Shown here: piece by piece, positions 27,046 to 36,150 of the stretch
How the letters are laid out: every line of letters begins with the position of its first letter
Numbering within the stretch: the first letter of the stretch is position 1
Source: an uncultured Polaribacter sp.
Lineage (GTDB): Bacteria > Bacteroidota > Bacteroidia > Flavobacteriales > Flavobacteriaceae
DNA length: 64,000 nucleotides
NCBI RefSeq assembly: GCF_947496195.1
Contig: NZ_CANMBY010000001.1
Location: 868,001 to 932,000 of the forward strand
Reading direction: 5' to 3'
The notes under the pieces: model-generated
What the model was told of the DNA's origin: nothing
The model's database searches: none
What the model saw: the letters and a program-made list of their open reading frames with translations, nothing else
Position numbers and translations under genes: made by a program

Positions 27046-27888
27046 ATGGCAACAACTTTCGAAACAAGATATGCTTCAAGTCCGCAAGCAGTAAAAAAAT
27101 ACGACACACAAGAATTAAGAGATGAATTCTTAGTTCCAGATTTAATGCAACCAGGAAATATCAAATGGGTATATACACATTATGATAGATATATGGCTGG
27201 AGGTGCAGTACCAACAACAGGTGCTTTAACTTTAGAAACCATTGATCCTTTAAAATCAGATTTTTTCTTAGAAAGAAGAGAAGTAGGTATTATTAATGCA
27301 GGAGGAACAGGAACTATCATTGCAGATGGTGAAGAATTTAAAATGTTACACAAAGATGCTTTGTATCTTGGTAAAGGTGTAAAAGAAGTGGTTTTTAAAA
27401 GTGATGATGTAAACAATCCTGCAAAATTTTATATGAATTCTGCACCAGCACATACTGCGTATCCAACAAAACAAGTAACCAAAGCAGAAGCAAATAAAAT
27501 TGAGTTAGGTAGTTTAGAAACTGCAAATCACAGAACTGTTAATCAAATGATTATTGGCGGAATTGTAACTACGTGTCAATTACAAATGGGAATGACAGAA
27601 TTAAAAACAGGTTCTGTTTGGAACACAATGCCAGCACACGTTCACGACAGAAGAATGGAAATTTATTATTATTTAGACATTCCTCAAGATCAAGCCGTGT
27701 GTCATTTTATGGGACAACCACAAGAAACACGTCATATTTGGATGCAAAATCACGAAGCTGTAATTTCTCCACCTTGGTCTATCCATTCTGGTTCAGGTAC
27801 ATCAAACTATACATTTATTTGGGGTATGGCAGGTGAAAACTTAGATTATAATGATATGGATGTTGCTAAAATTACAGATTTAAGATAA
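27046..27888 (+). CDS. kduI: 5-dehydro-4-deoxy-D-glucuronate isomerase
   Basis: Isomerises 5-keto-4-deoxyuronate, the linear product of unsaturated uronate released by lyases and GH105 or GH88 hydrolases. The 280 residues match the E. coli length (278). Two cupin halves are present. The metal-site segment MPAHVHDRRMEIYYYLD with its His-x-His and Glu, and the later PPWSIHSGSGTSNYTFIWGMAGEN, are clear. It is followed 4 nt later by kduD. Confidence 0.97.
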   Translation: MATTFETRYASSPQAVKKYDTQELRDEFLVPDLMQPGNIKWVYTHYDRYMAGGAVPTTGALTLETIDPLKSDFFLERREVGIINAGGTGTIIADGEEFKMLHKDALYLGKGVKEVVFKSDDVNNPAKFYMNSAPAHTAYPTKQVTKAEANKIELGSLETANHRTVNQMIIGGIVTTCQLQMGMTELKTGSVWNTMPAHVHDRRMEIYYYLDIPQDQAVCHFMGQPQETRHIWMQNHEAVISPPWSIHSGSGTSNYTFIWGMAGENLDYNDMDVAKITDLR

Positions 27889-27892
27889 AAAA

Positions 27893-28687
27893 ATGTCGCA
27901 AACTTTATTTGATATTACAGGAAAAGTAGCTTTAGTAACAGGTTCTACACACGGTTTAGGAATGTCTATGGCTATGGGTTTAGGAAAAGCAGGTGCTACA
28001 ATTGTTGTGAATGGAAATTCATCGCAAGAAAAAATAGATAACGCAGTTGCTTTGTATAAAGAAGCTGGTATTAATGCAGTCGGTTACAAATTTAATGTAA
28101 CTGATGAAGCGCAAGTAATTGAAGCAATCAACAAAATTGAAAGCGAAGTTGGAAACATTGATATTTTAGTAAATAACGCAGGAATCATTAAAAGAACACC
28201 ACTTGCAGAAATGGAAGTAGAAGACTTTAAACAAGTGATTGACGTTGATTTGGTAAGTCCGTTTATTGTTTCAAAACACGTTATTAAAGGAATGATGGAG
28301 CGTAAAGCTGGTAAAATCATCAATATTTGTTCTATGATGAGCGAATTAGGTAGAAATACTGTAGGTGCTTATGCAGCTGCAAAAGGTGGTTTGGTAATGC
28401 TTACTAAAAATATGGCTACAGAATGGGCTCGTTTTGGAATTCAAGTAAATGGAATAGGACCTGGTTATTTTGCGACTTCGCAAACAGCTCCAATTCGTGT
28501 TGATGGACATCCTTTTAACGATTTTATCGTAAACAGAACTCCAGCTAAAAAATGGGGAGATCCAGACGATTTAGCAGGAGCAGCAGTATTCTTATCATCT
28601 AAAGCAAGTGATTTTGTAAACGGACATATTTTATATGTTGATGGCGGAATTTTAGCAACAATAGGGAAACCTTCAAACGAAGAATAA
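27893..28687 (+). CDS. kduD: 2-dehydro-3-deoxy-D-gluconate 5-dehydrogenase
   Basis: Short-chain dehydrogenase reducing the KduI product to 2-keto-3-deoxygluconate. It has the canonical TGSTHGLG (residues 16-23), NNAG in the core, catalytic Ser in ICSMMSE and YAAAKGG, and PGYFAT. The 264 residues are of normal length. It differs from the first SDR of the operon, which has an altered glycine motif. The next gene starts 1 nt after its stop. Confidence 0.94.
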   Translation: MSQTLFDITGKVALVTGSTHGLGMSMAMGLGKAGATIVVNGNSSQEKIDNAVALYKEAGINAVGYKFNVTDEAQVIEAINKIESEVGNIDILVNNAGIIKRTPLAEMEVEDFKQVIDVDLVSPFIVSKHVIKGMMERKAGKIINICSMMSELGRNTVGAYAAAKGGLVMLTKNMATEWARFGIQVNGIGPGYFATSQTAPIRVDGHPFNDFIVNRTPAKKWGDPDDLAGAAVFLSSKASDFVNGHILYVDGGILATIGKPSNEE

Positions 28688-28688
28688 A

Positions 28689-29852
28689 ATGAGAAAAATA
28701 GCACTTTTTTTGGTTGGACTTTTACTGTTTACATCTTGTAAAGTAAGTCAAGAAGTAATATCAACAATTACTGTAAAAAACACTCTAAATATTGATCGAA
28801 ATTTTGAAACAATTGAGATAGATATTTCTGGAGTAGCTCCAAAAAAAGTGTCTGATTTAGTAGTTTTAGATGCGGACAATAAGAATGTTACATCTCAAAT
28901 TGTAGATTCTGATTTAGATGGCAAAAATGATGTGATTTTATTTCAGCCATCCTTAAAAGCAAATCAATCTAAAAACTATACAATAGCAGTTTCTAAGGTT
29001 GAAAAAACAGCAGATACAGCCTATTGTTATTCGCGTTTTGTGCCTGAAAGAACAGATGATTATACTTGGGAAAACAATAAAGTTGCTTTTAGAACTTTTG
29101 GACCTGTTGCACAAAAAATGGTGGAAGATGGTGTAAAAGGAGGAACTTTATCAAGTGGAATAGATGCTTGGTTAAAACGAGTTGAATATCCAATCATCAA
29201 TTTATGGTACAAAAGAAATGATGAAAAATTAGGAGCTTATCATAAAGATTATGGTGAAGGTTTAGATAATTTTCACGTTGGTGTTAGTAGAGGTGTAGGA
29301 GGTACTGCAGTAAAAGTAGATTCTTCCTATCATTTTTCTAAAAACTTTACTTCTTATAAAACCATCACAACTGGTCCTATTAGAACAAGTTTTGTACTAA
29401 CTTATGCAACTTGGGATGCTAATGGAAAACAAATTGAAGAAACCAAACACATTTCTTTAGATTATGGACAGAATCTTTCTCGTTTTGAAATTGATGTAAA
29501 AGGGACAGAAACCATTTCTACAGGATTGACCTTGCACAAAAAGAAAGGAGTTACCAATCAAAATGATGCTAATTATTGGATTAGTCATTGGGAAACTTTA
29601 GACGATTCTCAAATAGGAACAGGAATTGTGACTACAAAACCATATTTTTCGGGTTCAGAAAAATATGTTACCCCTAAAAAGGACGAGAGTAATCACTTTT
29701 TACATTTAAATGTTGTAAACAATAAAGTGATTTTTTACAGTGGTTTTGGATGGGTAAAGAGCAAACAATTCGATAATCAACAAGATTGGGAAAACTACTT
29801 AACAGATTTTTCTAAAAAAATAAATAGTCCATTAATTGTGACTAAAAACTAA
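28689..29852 (+). CDS. DUF4861 lipoprotein
   Basis: A 387-residue lipoprotein. The signal MRKIALFLVGLLLFTSC has its lipobox Cys at 17. The body (TYCYSRFVPERTDDYTWENNKVAFRTFGP, KHISLDYGQNLSRFEIDVKG) is what I associate with DUF4861, a family often near uronate genes in Bacteroidota and without a settled activity. The beta-rich character and position between kduD and the TRAP binding protein suggest a periplasmic role in handling unsaturated uronates. No catalytic residues can be named. Confidence 0.8.
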   Translation: MRKIALFLVGLLLFTSCKVSQEVISTITVKNTLNIDRNFETIEIDISGVAPKKVSDLVVLDADNKNVTSQIVDSDLDGKNDVILFQPSLKANQSKNYTIAVSKVEKTADTAYCYSRFVPERTDDYTWENNKVAFRTFGPVAQKMVEDGVKGGTLSSGIDAWLKRVEYPIINLWYKRNDEKLGAYHKDYGEGLDNFHVGVSRGVGGTAVKVDSSYHFSKNFTSYKTITTGPIRTSFVLTYATWDANGKQIEETKHISLDYGQNLSRFEIDVKGTETISTGLTLHKKKGVTNQNDANYWISHWETLDDSQIGTGIVTTKPYFSGSEKYVTPKKDESNHFLHLNVVNNKVIFYSGFGWVKSKQFDNQQDWENYLTDFSKKINSPLIVTKN

Positions 29853-29867
29853 ATCAACCTAAAAAAA

Positions 29868-30854
29868 ATGAAGAAACCTCACTTTTTTCAATATCTACTT
29901 GTATTAACCTTTTCAGTATTTGTTTTGGGTTGTCAATCAGAAGCTTCAATTACAACTTTAAGATTAGGTCATTCTTTAGATACACAGCATCCTGTTCATA
30001 AAGCAATGGTGATTTTAGGACAGGAAATAGAAAAACAATCACAAGGAAAATTAAAAATGAATATTTATCCAAGTGGTCAATTAGGAGGAGAAAGAGAATG
30101 TTTAGAATTGTTACAAATTGGTAGCTTAGATATTACCAAAGTTTCTGCAGCAGTTTTAGAAAACTTTATTCCAGAATACAAAGTATTTAGTGTGCCTTAT
30201 ATGTTTAGAGACAAAGCACATACCTTTAGTGTTTTTGATAGTGAGATAGGTGAAAGTTTATTGTTAAAAGGAGAAAAATTTAGACTTCGTGGATTAACAT
30301 TTTACGATGCTGGAAGTAGAAGTTTCTATATGAAAGAAGCACCTGTAAAATCGCCAGCAGATTTAGTGGGTAAAAAAATTAGAGTGCAAAAAAGTAATAT
30401 GGCTGTGGCTATGGTAAATGATTTGGGAGGTTCTCCAACACCAATTTCTTGGGGAGAATTATACACAGCTTTGCAACAGGGAGTTGTTGATGGCGCAGAA
30501 AATAATCCACCAAGTTTTTTTACGTCTAAGCATTATGAAGTTTGTAAGTATTATTCTTTGGATGAACATACTGCTGTGCCAGATGTTTTGTTAATTGGAA
30601 CAGATACTTGGAGTCGTTTAAATGATGAGCAAAAAGAATGGGTTAGAAAAGCAGTAAAAGTAAGTACAATAGCGCAGCGTAAATTATGGGCAGCCTCTGA
30701 GAAAGAATCTATAGCTGCTGTAAAAAAAGCTGGTGTTGAAGTGGTTTATCCTGAGAAAAAACCATTTGAAGAACAAACCAAAGGAATATTACAACTATTT
30801 GATGGAAATGAAGAAATGAAAAGCTTAATTACTGCCATAAAAAATCAACAATAA
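29868..30854 (+). CDS. TRAP transporter solute-binding protein (DctP family)
   Basis: A 328-residue periplasmic binding protein, made as a lipoprotein (lipobox FVLGC, Cys 22). It opens with LRLGHSLDTQHPVHKAM, typical of DctP, and has GKKIRVQKSNMAVAMVNDLGGSPTPISWGELYTALQQGVVDGAENNP, the conserved family block with the Arg that binds a carboxylate. The operon context makes a uronate, keto-deoxyuronate or aldonate the likely ligand. Its stop codon overlaps the start of the next gene (TAATG). Confidence 0.95.
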   Translation: MKKPHFFQYLLVLTFSVFVLGCQSEASITTLRLGHSLDTQHPVHKAMVILGQEIEKQSQGKLKMNIYPSGQLGGERECLELLQIGSLDITKVSAAVLENFIPEYKVFSVPYMFRDKAHTFSVFDSEIGESLLLKGEKFRLRGLTFYDAGSRSFYMKEAPVKSPADLVGKKIRVQKSNMAVAMVNDLGGSPTPISWGELYTALQQGVVDGAENNPPSFFTSKHYEVCKYYSLDEHTAVPDVLLIGTDTWSRLNDEQKEWVRKAVKVSTIAQRKLWAASEKESIAAVKKAGVEVVYPEKKPFEEQTKGILQLFDGNEEMKSLITAIKNQQ

Positions 30855-31324
30855 TGAGAGCAAAAATTGACAGTATTTTAGAAAAGTTAGTGCTTATTAT
30901 TTTAGTAATAATGTTACTAAGTGTAGTTTGGCAAGTATTTTCGAGATTCATTTTACGAGCACCAAGTACCATTACTGATGAAATTTCGAGTTTTTCATTA
31001 ATTTGGGTTGGATTGTTAGGAGCAGCATATGCAGCAGGTAAAAATTTACATCTAGCAATTGATTTAATTCCAGAAGACATTGTTAAAAAAAGACAAAGTT
31101 TATTTAACGGAATTGTTTTTATTTCTATTGCTTTTTTTGCCTTTACAGTAATGATTATTGGTGGATTTAGATTGGTTCAATTAAGTTTTCAGTTTGGGCA
31201 AACATCTGCAACACTAGAAATTCCTTTAGGATTTATTTATATGGTAGTACCTATTTCAGGAATTTTAATTTGCTATTACAGCATAGACACACTTTTAAAT
31301 CAAAGAAAATTAAACAAAGCATAA
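30854..31324 (+). CDS. TRAP transporter small membrane subunit (DctQ family)
   Basis: 156 residues with four predicted membrane helices, starting near residues 10-30, 48-65, 85-110 and 125-150. The segment SRFILRAPSTITDEISSFSLIWVGLLGAAYAAGKNLHLAIDLI is the usual DctQ signature. It overlaps the binding-protein gene by one base and is followed 3 nt later by the large subunit, so the three are one complex. Confidence 0.93.
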   Translation: MRAKIDSILEKLVLIILVIMLLSVVWQVFSRFILRAPSTITDEISSFSLIWVGLLGAAYAAGKNLHLAIDLIPEDIVKKRQSLFNGIVFISIAFFAFTVMIIGGFRLVQLSFQFGQTSATLEIPLGFIYMVVPISGILICYYSIDTLLNQRKLNKA

Positions 31325-31327
31325 GTT

Positions 31328-32626
31328 ATGAATTTAGTAGAAGTCCTTATTTTAGTTATTAGCTTTTTAGTTTTCTTATCGTTAAGAGTACCAATCGCAT
31401 TTGCTATAGGTTTAGCAGCTTTGTTTACCTTATTAAGTGCAATGCCTTTTTTACCAAGTGTAACCACTTTGGCACAAAGAATGGCAACATCATTAGATAG
31501 TTTTACTTTGTCTGCAATCCCATTTTTTATACTTGCAGGACAAATTATGAATAGAGGAGGAATTGCAGTCCGACTCATAAATTTTGCCAAAGCCATAGTT
31601 GGCCCACTTCCTGGAGGTTTGGCTTTTGTAAACATCATTTCTTGTATGTTATTTGGAGCTATTTCTGGTTCTGCAGTAGCAGCAGCATCAGCAATTGGAG
31701 GTTTTATGAATCCGATGATGGAAAAAGATGGTTATGACAAATCTTTTAGTGCAGCAGTAAATATTACAAGTGCAACTACAGGGTTAATTATTCCACCAAG
31801 TAACGTGTTAATTGTGTATTCTTTAGCAAGTGGTGGAGTTTCTATTGCTGCTTTATTTATTGCAGGTTATGTACCAGGATTGTTAATTGGTTTGGCCTTA
31901 ATGATTGTGGCTTTAGTGTATTCAATCATCAAAAAATATCCAACAGATAAATTGGTAGGTTTTAAAGAATTCTTTAAAAGATTTGTGGATGCTTTTCCAA
32001 GTTTGATGCTACTTGTAGTTGTAATTGGTGGAATTGTAGCTGGAATTTTTACAGCAACAGAAGCATCCGCAATTGCAGTAATTTACACCTTAGTTTTAGG
32101 TTTTGTGTACAAAGAAATCACAGTAAAAGATATTTCTCCAATTTTATTGGAAACAATTAAAACATCAGCTATTGTACTGTTGTTGGTTTCTACATCAATT
32201 GCTATGTCTTGGGTGATGAGTTATGAGAATATTCCACAAGAAATCAGTAATACGTTATTAGCAATTAGTGATAATCCAATTGTTATTTTAATTATCATCA
32301 ACTTGATTTTATTATTCGTAGGTGTATTTATGGATATGACTCCTGCAGTACTAATTTTTACACCAATATTTTTACCAATTGTAACAGAATTAGGAATGGA
32401 TCCAATTCACTTTGGTATTATAATGATAATGAACTTATGTATAGGTTTATGTACACCACCAGTTGGTTCTGTGCTCTTTGTGGGTTGTAGTGTTGCTGAT
32501 TTAAAAATCCAGCAAGTAATAAGGCCCTTATTACCACTATTTTTGGTTATGATAGGTGTTTTATTGTTGATTACCTATTTCCCAGATTTAACATTGTGGT
32601 TGCCTAGAGCTTTTGATTTAATTTAG
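31328..32626 (+). CDS. TRAP transporter large permease subunit (DctM family)
   Basis: A 432-residue inner-membrane permease with about 12 hydrophobic segments. MATSLDSFTLSAIPFFILAGQIMNRGGIA and GAISGSAVAAASAIGGFMNPMMEKDGYDKSFSAAVNITSATTGLIIPPSN (key residues only) are the conserved DctM blocks; GLCTPPVGSVLFVG lies near the end. It is the last gene of the uronate operon that begins at 24992. Sodium-driven uptake is known for the family. Confidence 0.95.
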   Translation: MNLVEVLILVISFLVFLSLRVPIAFAIGLAALFTLLSAMPFLPSVTTLAQRMATSLDSFTLSAIPFFILAGQIMNRGGIAVRLINFAKAIVGPLPGGLAFVNIISCMLFGAISGSAVAAASAIGGFMNPMMEKDGYDKSFSAAVNITSATTGLIIPPSNVLIVYSLASGGVSIAALFIAGYVPGLLIGLALMIVALVYSIIKKYPTDKLVGFKEFFKRFVDAFPSLMLLVVVIGGIVAGIFTATEASAIAVIYTLVLGFVYKEITVKDISPILLETIKTSAIVLLLVSTSIAMSWVMSYENIPQEISNTLLAISDNPIVILIIINLILLFVGVFMDMTPAVLIFTPIFLPIVTELGMDPIHFGIIMIMNLCIGLCTPPVGSVLFVGCSVADLKIQQVIRPLLPLFLVMIGVLLLITYFPDLTLWLPRAFDLI

Positions 32627-32673
32627 AACGTTTAATTACTTTTTTTAAAATGTGATAAGCTTATTTATTACAG

Positions 32674-32681
32674 TATATTTG
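32674..32681 (+). promoter_or_regulatory. -7 element for the EamA permease gene
   Basis: TATATTTG matches TAnnTTTG and ends 10 nt before the ATG at 32692, so the 5' UTR would be only a few bases. This suggests a separate promoter for the permease gene. Confidence 0.55.
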
Positions 32682-32691
32682 TGTTACATAA

Positions 32692-33534
32692 ATGACACAA
32701 AATAAAGCTATAATTTATATGATTTTTAGTGCAATTTCATTTGCACTAATGGGTTCTGTGGTAAAATATTTGAGTACATTTAATGTCTATCAGGTTGTCT
32801 TTTTTAGATCTATAGGTACATTACTATTTACGATTCCTTTGGTACTCAAGGCCAAAGTTCCATTTTTTGGAAACAATAAGAAATGGTTAATTATTAGAGG
32901 AATTACGGGAGTAATTTCATTAACGTGTTTTTTTCAATCGTTAAATTATTTAAGTATTGGTACAGCAGTTTCTTTAAGATATACAGCACCAATATTTGCG
33001 GCAGTTTTTGCACTTTTCTTTCTAAAAGAGAAAATAAAACCCATACAGTGGTTGTTGTTTTTTATTGCTTTTTTAGGGGTACTAATTATTAAAGGTTTTG
33101 GAACTGATGTAGAATTTTTAGGTTTATTTTTTGTGATTCTTTCAGCTATTTTTTTAGGGATTATTTTTGTAGTTATTCGTAAAATTGGAAATACAGAACA
33201 TCCTTTAGTAATTATCAATTACTTTATGCTTATGGCATTTACTTTCGGAGGGTTAATGTCTATAAAATATTGGGAACAACCTACATTGATAGAGTGGGTT
33301 TTGTTTATAAGCACTGGTGTTTTTGGCTATTTTGGACAGTTGTATATGACCAAAGCTTTTCAGTTGGCTGAAACCAATTTAGTAGCTCCTATAAAATATT
33401 TGGAAGTAATTATTACAATTATCATCGGAACTTTTTGGTTTGGAGATATTTATAATGGCTGGACATTATTGGGGATATTACTCATCCTTTCTGGATTGAT
33501 TTATAACATCTATATCAAAAGAAAAACGACTTAA
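32692..33534 (+). CDS. EamA/DMT-family permease
   Basis: A 280-residue membrane protein with ten predicted helices arranged as two five-helix repeats, the EamA layout. The first repeat begins AIIYMIFSAISFALMGSVVKYL and the second near residue 145 with LGLFFVILSAIFLGIIFVVIRKI. Such permeases export or import small metabolites; the substrate is unknown. It lies between the TRAP operon and the convergent dehydrogenase gene and probably has its own promoter. Confidence 0.88.
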   Translation: MTQNKAIIYMIFSAISFALMGSVVKYLSTFNVYQVVFFRSIGTLLFTIPLVLKAKVPFFGNNKKWLIIRGITGVISLTCFFQSLNYLSIGTAVSLRYTAPIFAAVFALFFLKEKIKPIQWLLFFIAFLGVLIIKGFGTDVEFLGLFFVILSAIFLGIIFVVIRKIGNTEHPLVIINYFMLMAFTFGGLMSIKYWEQPTLIEWVLFISTGVFGYFGQLYMTKAFQLAETNLVAPIKYLEVIITIIIGTFWFGDIYNGWTLLGILLILSGLIYNIYIKRKTT

Positions 33535-33546
33535 AATCAATTTGAT

Positions 33547-34512
33547 TTAAGCTGTAAAGGTATCTATAATTTCCATCACTTGTACTCCATTTTCTAAAGC
33601 ACAAGGGTTTTTTGCTTTTCCTAAAAAATAATTGACAGTTTGCTCAATTAAAGGTTGTTGAATGTGTTTTGGATTTTCAAATGAAAAGACTTCATCTTTA
33701 TCATCTGTATTTAAAAATACTTTTTCACCATAAAAAGAAAAAGTAATTGTACCCTTTTCTCCATATATTTTACATTCATCTTTTACCTCTTTTTCTGATG
33801 CAATAAAATTCCAAATCCCTCTAAATTGTACGCCATTTTCAAAATCAATAATACCATTTACGATATCTGCAACTTTATTGTTTTGGGTTGATGTAGAAAA
33901 ACCCTCAGCATTTTTAATAACACCAAAATAATGATACATCAAATCAATTTGATGCGGAGCAATATCATGAAAATAGCCACCTCCTGAAGTTTCTGGTTTC
34001 AATCGCCAATGATCTTCGGTTTTTGTAATGATAGTAGGGTTAGAGGACTGTAGAATTTGAATGTCAACAAACAAAACTTTACCAATACTATTACTTTCTA
34101 GTAATTCTTTTACTTTTTGAAAAGCAGGCAAACTTCTTCTATAATGAGCAACAACAATTTTGTCGTTATTAGTAACTATTTCTGCAAGTTGTTTTGCTTC
34201 GTTTGCATCTAAAGTGATGGGTTTTTCCAAATACACAAATTTACCAGCAGCCAAACATTGTTTCGCAATGTCCAAATGTGTAGAAGGAGGAGTTGCAATA
34301 TAAACAGCATTAATTTCAGGATGATTTAGAATTTCATCAACAGAATTGTACCAAAAAGGAACTTTGTGTCTTTCTGCAAAATCTTTCGCTTTTGCACCAT
34401 TTCTTCGCATTACAGCAATTAATTCTGAATTGGCTACTTTTTGAAAAGCAGGACCGCTTTTTACTTCTGCAACATCACCACAACCAATAATTCCCCATTT
34501 TATAGTTTTCAT
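33547..34512 (-). CDS. Gfo/Idh/MocA-family oxidoreductase
   Basis: A 321-residue NAD(P)-dependent sugar dehydrogenase. The Rossmann start is KTIKWGIIGCGDVAEVKSGP. YLEKPI carries the catalytic Lys motif (EKP), and GGGYFHDIAPHQIDLMYHYFG holds the conserved Asp/His of the C-terminal domain. It abuts uxaC with no gap and is surely co-transcribed with it. A role with a uronate-derived or related sugar is inferred; the substrate is not known. Confidence 0.9.
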   Translation of the reverse strand: MKTIKWGIIGCGDVAEVKSGPAFQKVANSELIAVMRRNGAKAKDFAERHKVPFWYNSVDEILNHPEINAVYIATPPSTHLDIAKQCLAAGKFVYLEKPITLDANEAKQLAEIVTNNDKIVVAHYRRSLPAFQKVKELLESNSIGKVLFVDIQILQSSNPTIITKTEDHWRLKPETSGGGYFHDIAPHQIDLMYHYFGVIKNAEGFSTSTQNNKVADIVNGIIDFENGVQFRGIWNFIASEKEVKDECKIYGEKGTITFSFYGEKVFLNTDDKDEVFSFENPKHIQQPLIEQTVNYFLGKAKNPCALENGVQVMEIIDTFTA

Positions 34513-35916
34513 TTATTTAAAATTAAAATAGTTTTTAGCGTTGTTGTAGCAAATGTCACTAACAATTTTACCTAAAAAAGCTTCATCAGCAGGTAATTCT
34601 CCATTTTCAACATCGGTTCCAATCGCATTACATAAAATACGTCTAAAATATTCGTGTCTTGGAAAAGATAAAAAGCTACGAGAATCTGTTAACATACCCA
34701 CAAAACAAGACAATAATCCTAAATTTGATAAAGCATTAATTTGTTTTTCCATTCCGTCTTTTTGGTCTAAAAACCACCAAGCAGCACCATATTGCATTTT
34801 TCCTTTGATAGTTCCATCGTTAAAATTTCCAACCATTGTTGCAAACACTTCGCTATCGGCTGGATTTAAATTGTAAACAATTGTTTTTGCTAACTGATTT
34901 GTGCTGTCTAACCTATTTAAAACTCCACTTAAAGCTTTGGCTTGAGAAAAATCTCCAATAGAATCGAAACCAGTATCAGGGCCCAATTCATCTAATAATC
35001 TTTTATTATTATTTCTAATAGCTCCTAAATGAAACTGTTGTGTCCAACCAATTTTATGATACATTTTACATAGTTCAATAACTGTTTTAAATTTGAAGAA
35101 AGCTACTTCTTCTTCATTTAAAGATTGGTTATTTTTCACCTTATTAAACAAATCATTTACATTATAAATATCTTCTTCAAAGAAATACAATTGTTCAAAA
35201 CCGTGATCAGAAAGTCTACCTCCATTTTCATTAAAAAAATGAATTCTACTTTCTAAAGCTTTTAATAAATCATCGTAATTATCAATATTGATGTTAGAAA
35301 CAGTTGATAACTTTGATAAATATTGATTGTAGGTAGTTGTATTTTCGACAGCAAATGAATTGTCAGGTCTAAAAGTTGGAAATGTTTTTACTTTATTAGC
35401 ATCGTTTAAAATGGCAATATGATGTTCTAAAGAATCAGCAGGATCGTCAGTAGTGCATAAACTTTCTACATTTTGCATTTTTAATAAGCCGTTTGCAGAA
35501 TGCGATTTTTGCTGTAAAATTTTTGAAGTCTTTTCATAAATTGCTGAAGCATTTTCAGGAGTTAAAATTTCATCGATATTAAAATACGCCTTTAATTCTA
35601 ATGCAGTCCAATGAAACAAAGGGTTTTTAATAGTGTAAGGAACAACTTCTGCCCATTTTAAAAACTTTTCTTTATCAGATGCATTACCTGTAATGTATTT
35701 TTCATTAATACCAAAAGCACGCATTGCACGCCATTTATAATGATCTCCATACAACCAAACTTGAGTTATATTTTCAAATTGGATATCATCAGCAATCTGT
35801 CTAGGAGAAAGGTGATTATGGTAATCAATTATAGGTTGTTCTTTTGCAAAATTATGAAAAAGCATTTTCGAATATTCATTCTGAAGTAAAAAGTCTTTGG
35901 TTAGAAATGAGTTCAT
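34513..35916 (-). CDS. uxaC: Glucuronate isomerase
   Basis: Isomerises D-glucuronate to D-fructuronate (or galacturonate to tagaturonate). At 467 residues it is close to E. coli UxaC (470). The metal-site motif IIDYHNHLSPRQIA near residue 30, WRAMRAFG, CTTDDPADSLEHH and SFLSFPRHEYFRRILC near the C-terminus are clear. It is first in a two-gene minus-strand operon, divergent from the first susC. Together with the 24992 dehydrogenase and UxuA it completes glucuronate to 2-keto-3-deoxygluconate. Confidence 0.97.
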   Translation of the reverse strand: MNSFLTKDFLLQNEYSKMLFHNFAKEQPIIDYHNHLSPRQIADDIQFENITQVWLYGDHYKWRAMRAFGINEKYITGNASDKEKFLKWAEVVPYTIKNPLFHWTALELKAYFNIDEILTPENASAIYEKTSKILQQKSHSANGLLKMQNVESLCTTDDPADSLEHHIAILNDANKVKTFPTFRPDNSFAVENTTTYNQYLSKLSTVSNINIDNYDDLLKALESRIHFFNENGGRLSDHGFEQLYFFEEDIYNVNDLFNKVKNNQSLNEEEVAFFKFKTVIELCKMYHKIGWTQQFHLGAIRNNNKRLLDELGPDTGFDSIGDFSQAKALSGVLNRLDSTNQLAKTIVYNLNPADSEVFATMVGNFNDGTIKGKMQYGAAWWFLDQKDGMEKQINALSNLGLLSCFVGMLTDSRSFLSFPRHEYFRRILCNAIGTDVENGELPADEAFLGKIVSDICYNNAKNYFNFK

Positions 35917-35936
35917 TTTTATTGTTTTTTCTGATA

Positions 35937-35944
35937 CAAATTTA
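35937..35944 (-). promoter_or_regulatory. uxaC -7 element
   Basis: TAAATTTG on the minus strand, 21 nt from the ATG. No CAGGA box is present at the 27-nt distance on this strand, unlike the divergent susC promoter. Confidence 0.6.
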
Positions 35945-36031
35945 TGAGCAAATATAACATCTCTTTATAATATTGATAAACAAAGAGTTTAATCAATATT
36001 GAAAATAAATAAGTTAAAATAAAATATATTT

Positions 36032-36076
36032 CAGTATAGTACAGGATAGACAAAGTGCACCTATTTTGTACAATTG
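36032..36076 (+). promoter_or_regulatory. CAGGA-box promoter of the first susC (site 2)
   Basis: CAGTAT (36032-36037) and CAGGAT (36042-36047) form a direct repeat with 10-bp period. The second copy lies exactly 27 nt upstream of TACAATTG (36069-36076), one base off TAnnTTTG. It shares the 13-mer ATAGTACAGGATA with site 1. Confidence 0.75.
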
Positions 36077-36150
36077 TATATTGTTTGTTAACATTCTTTT
36101 AAGATATCAGACAATTGATCACTTAATTTTTTTTAAATTGAATTTACAAA

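Noticed and set aside
33534..33550. Short hairpin AAATCA/TGATTT between the convergent EamA and dehydrogenase genes as a terminator
   Set aside because: The stem is only 6 bp and AT-rich with no proper T tract; not separable from chance.
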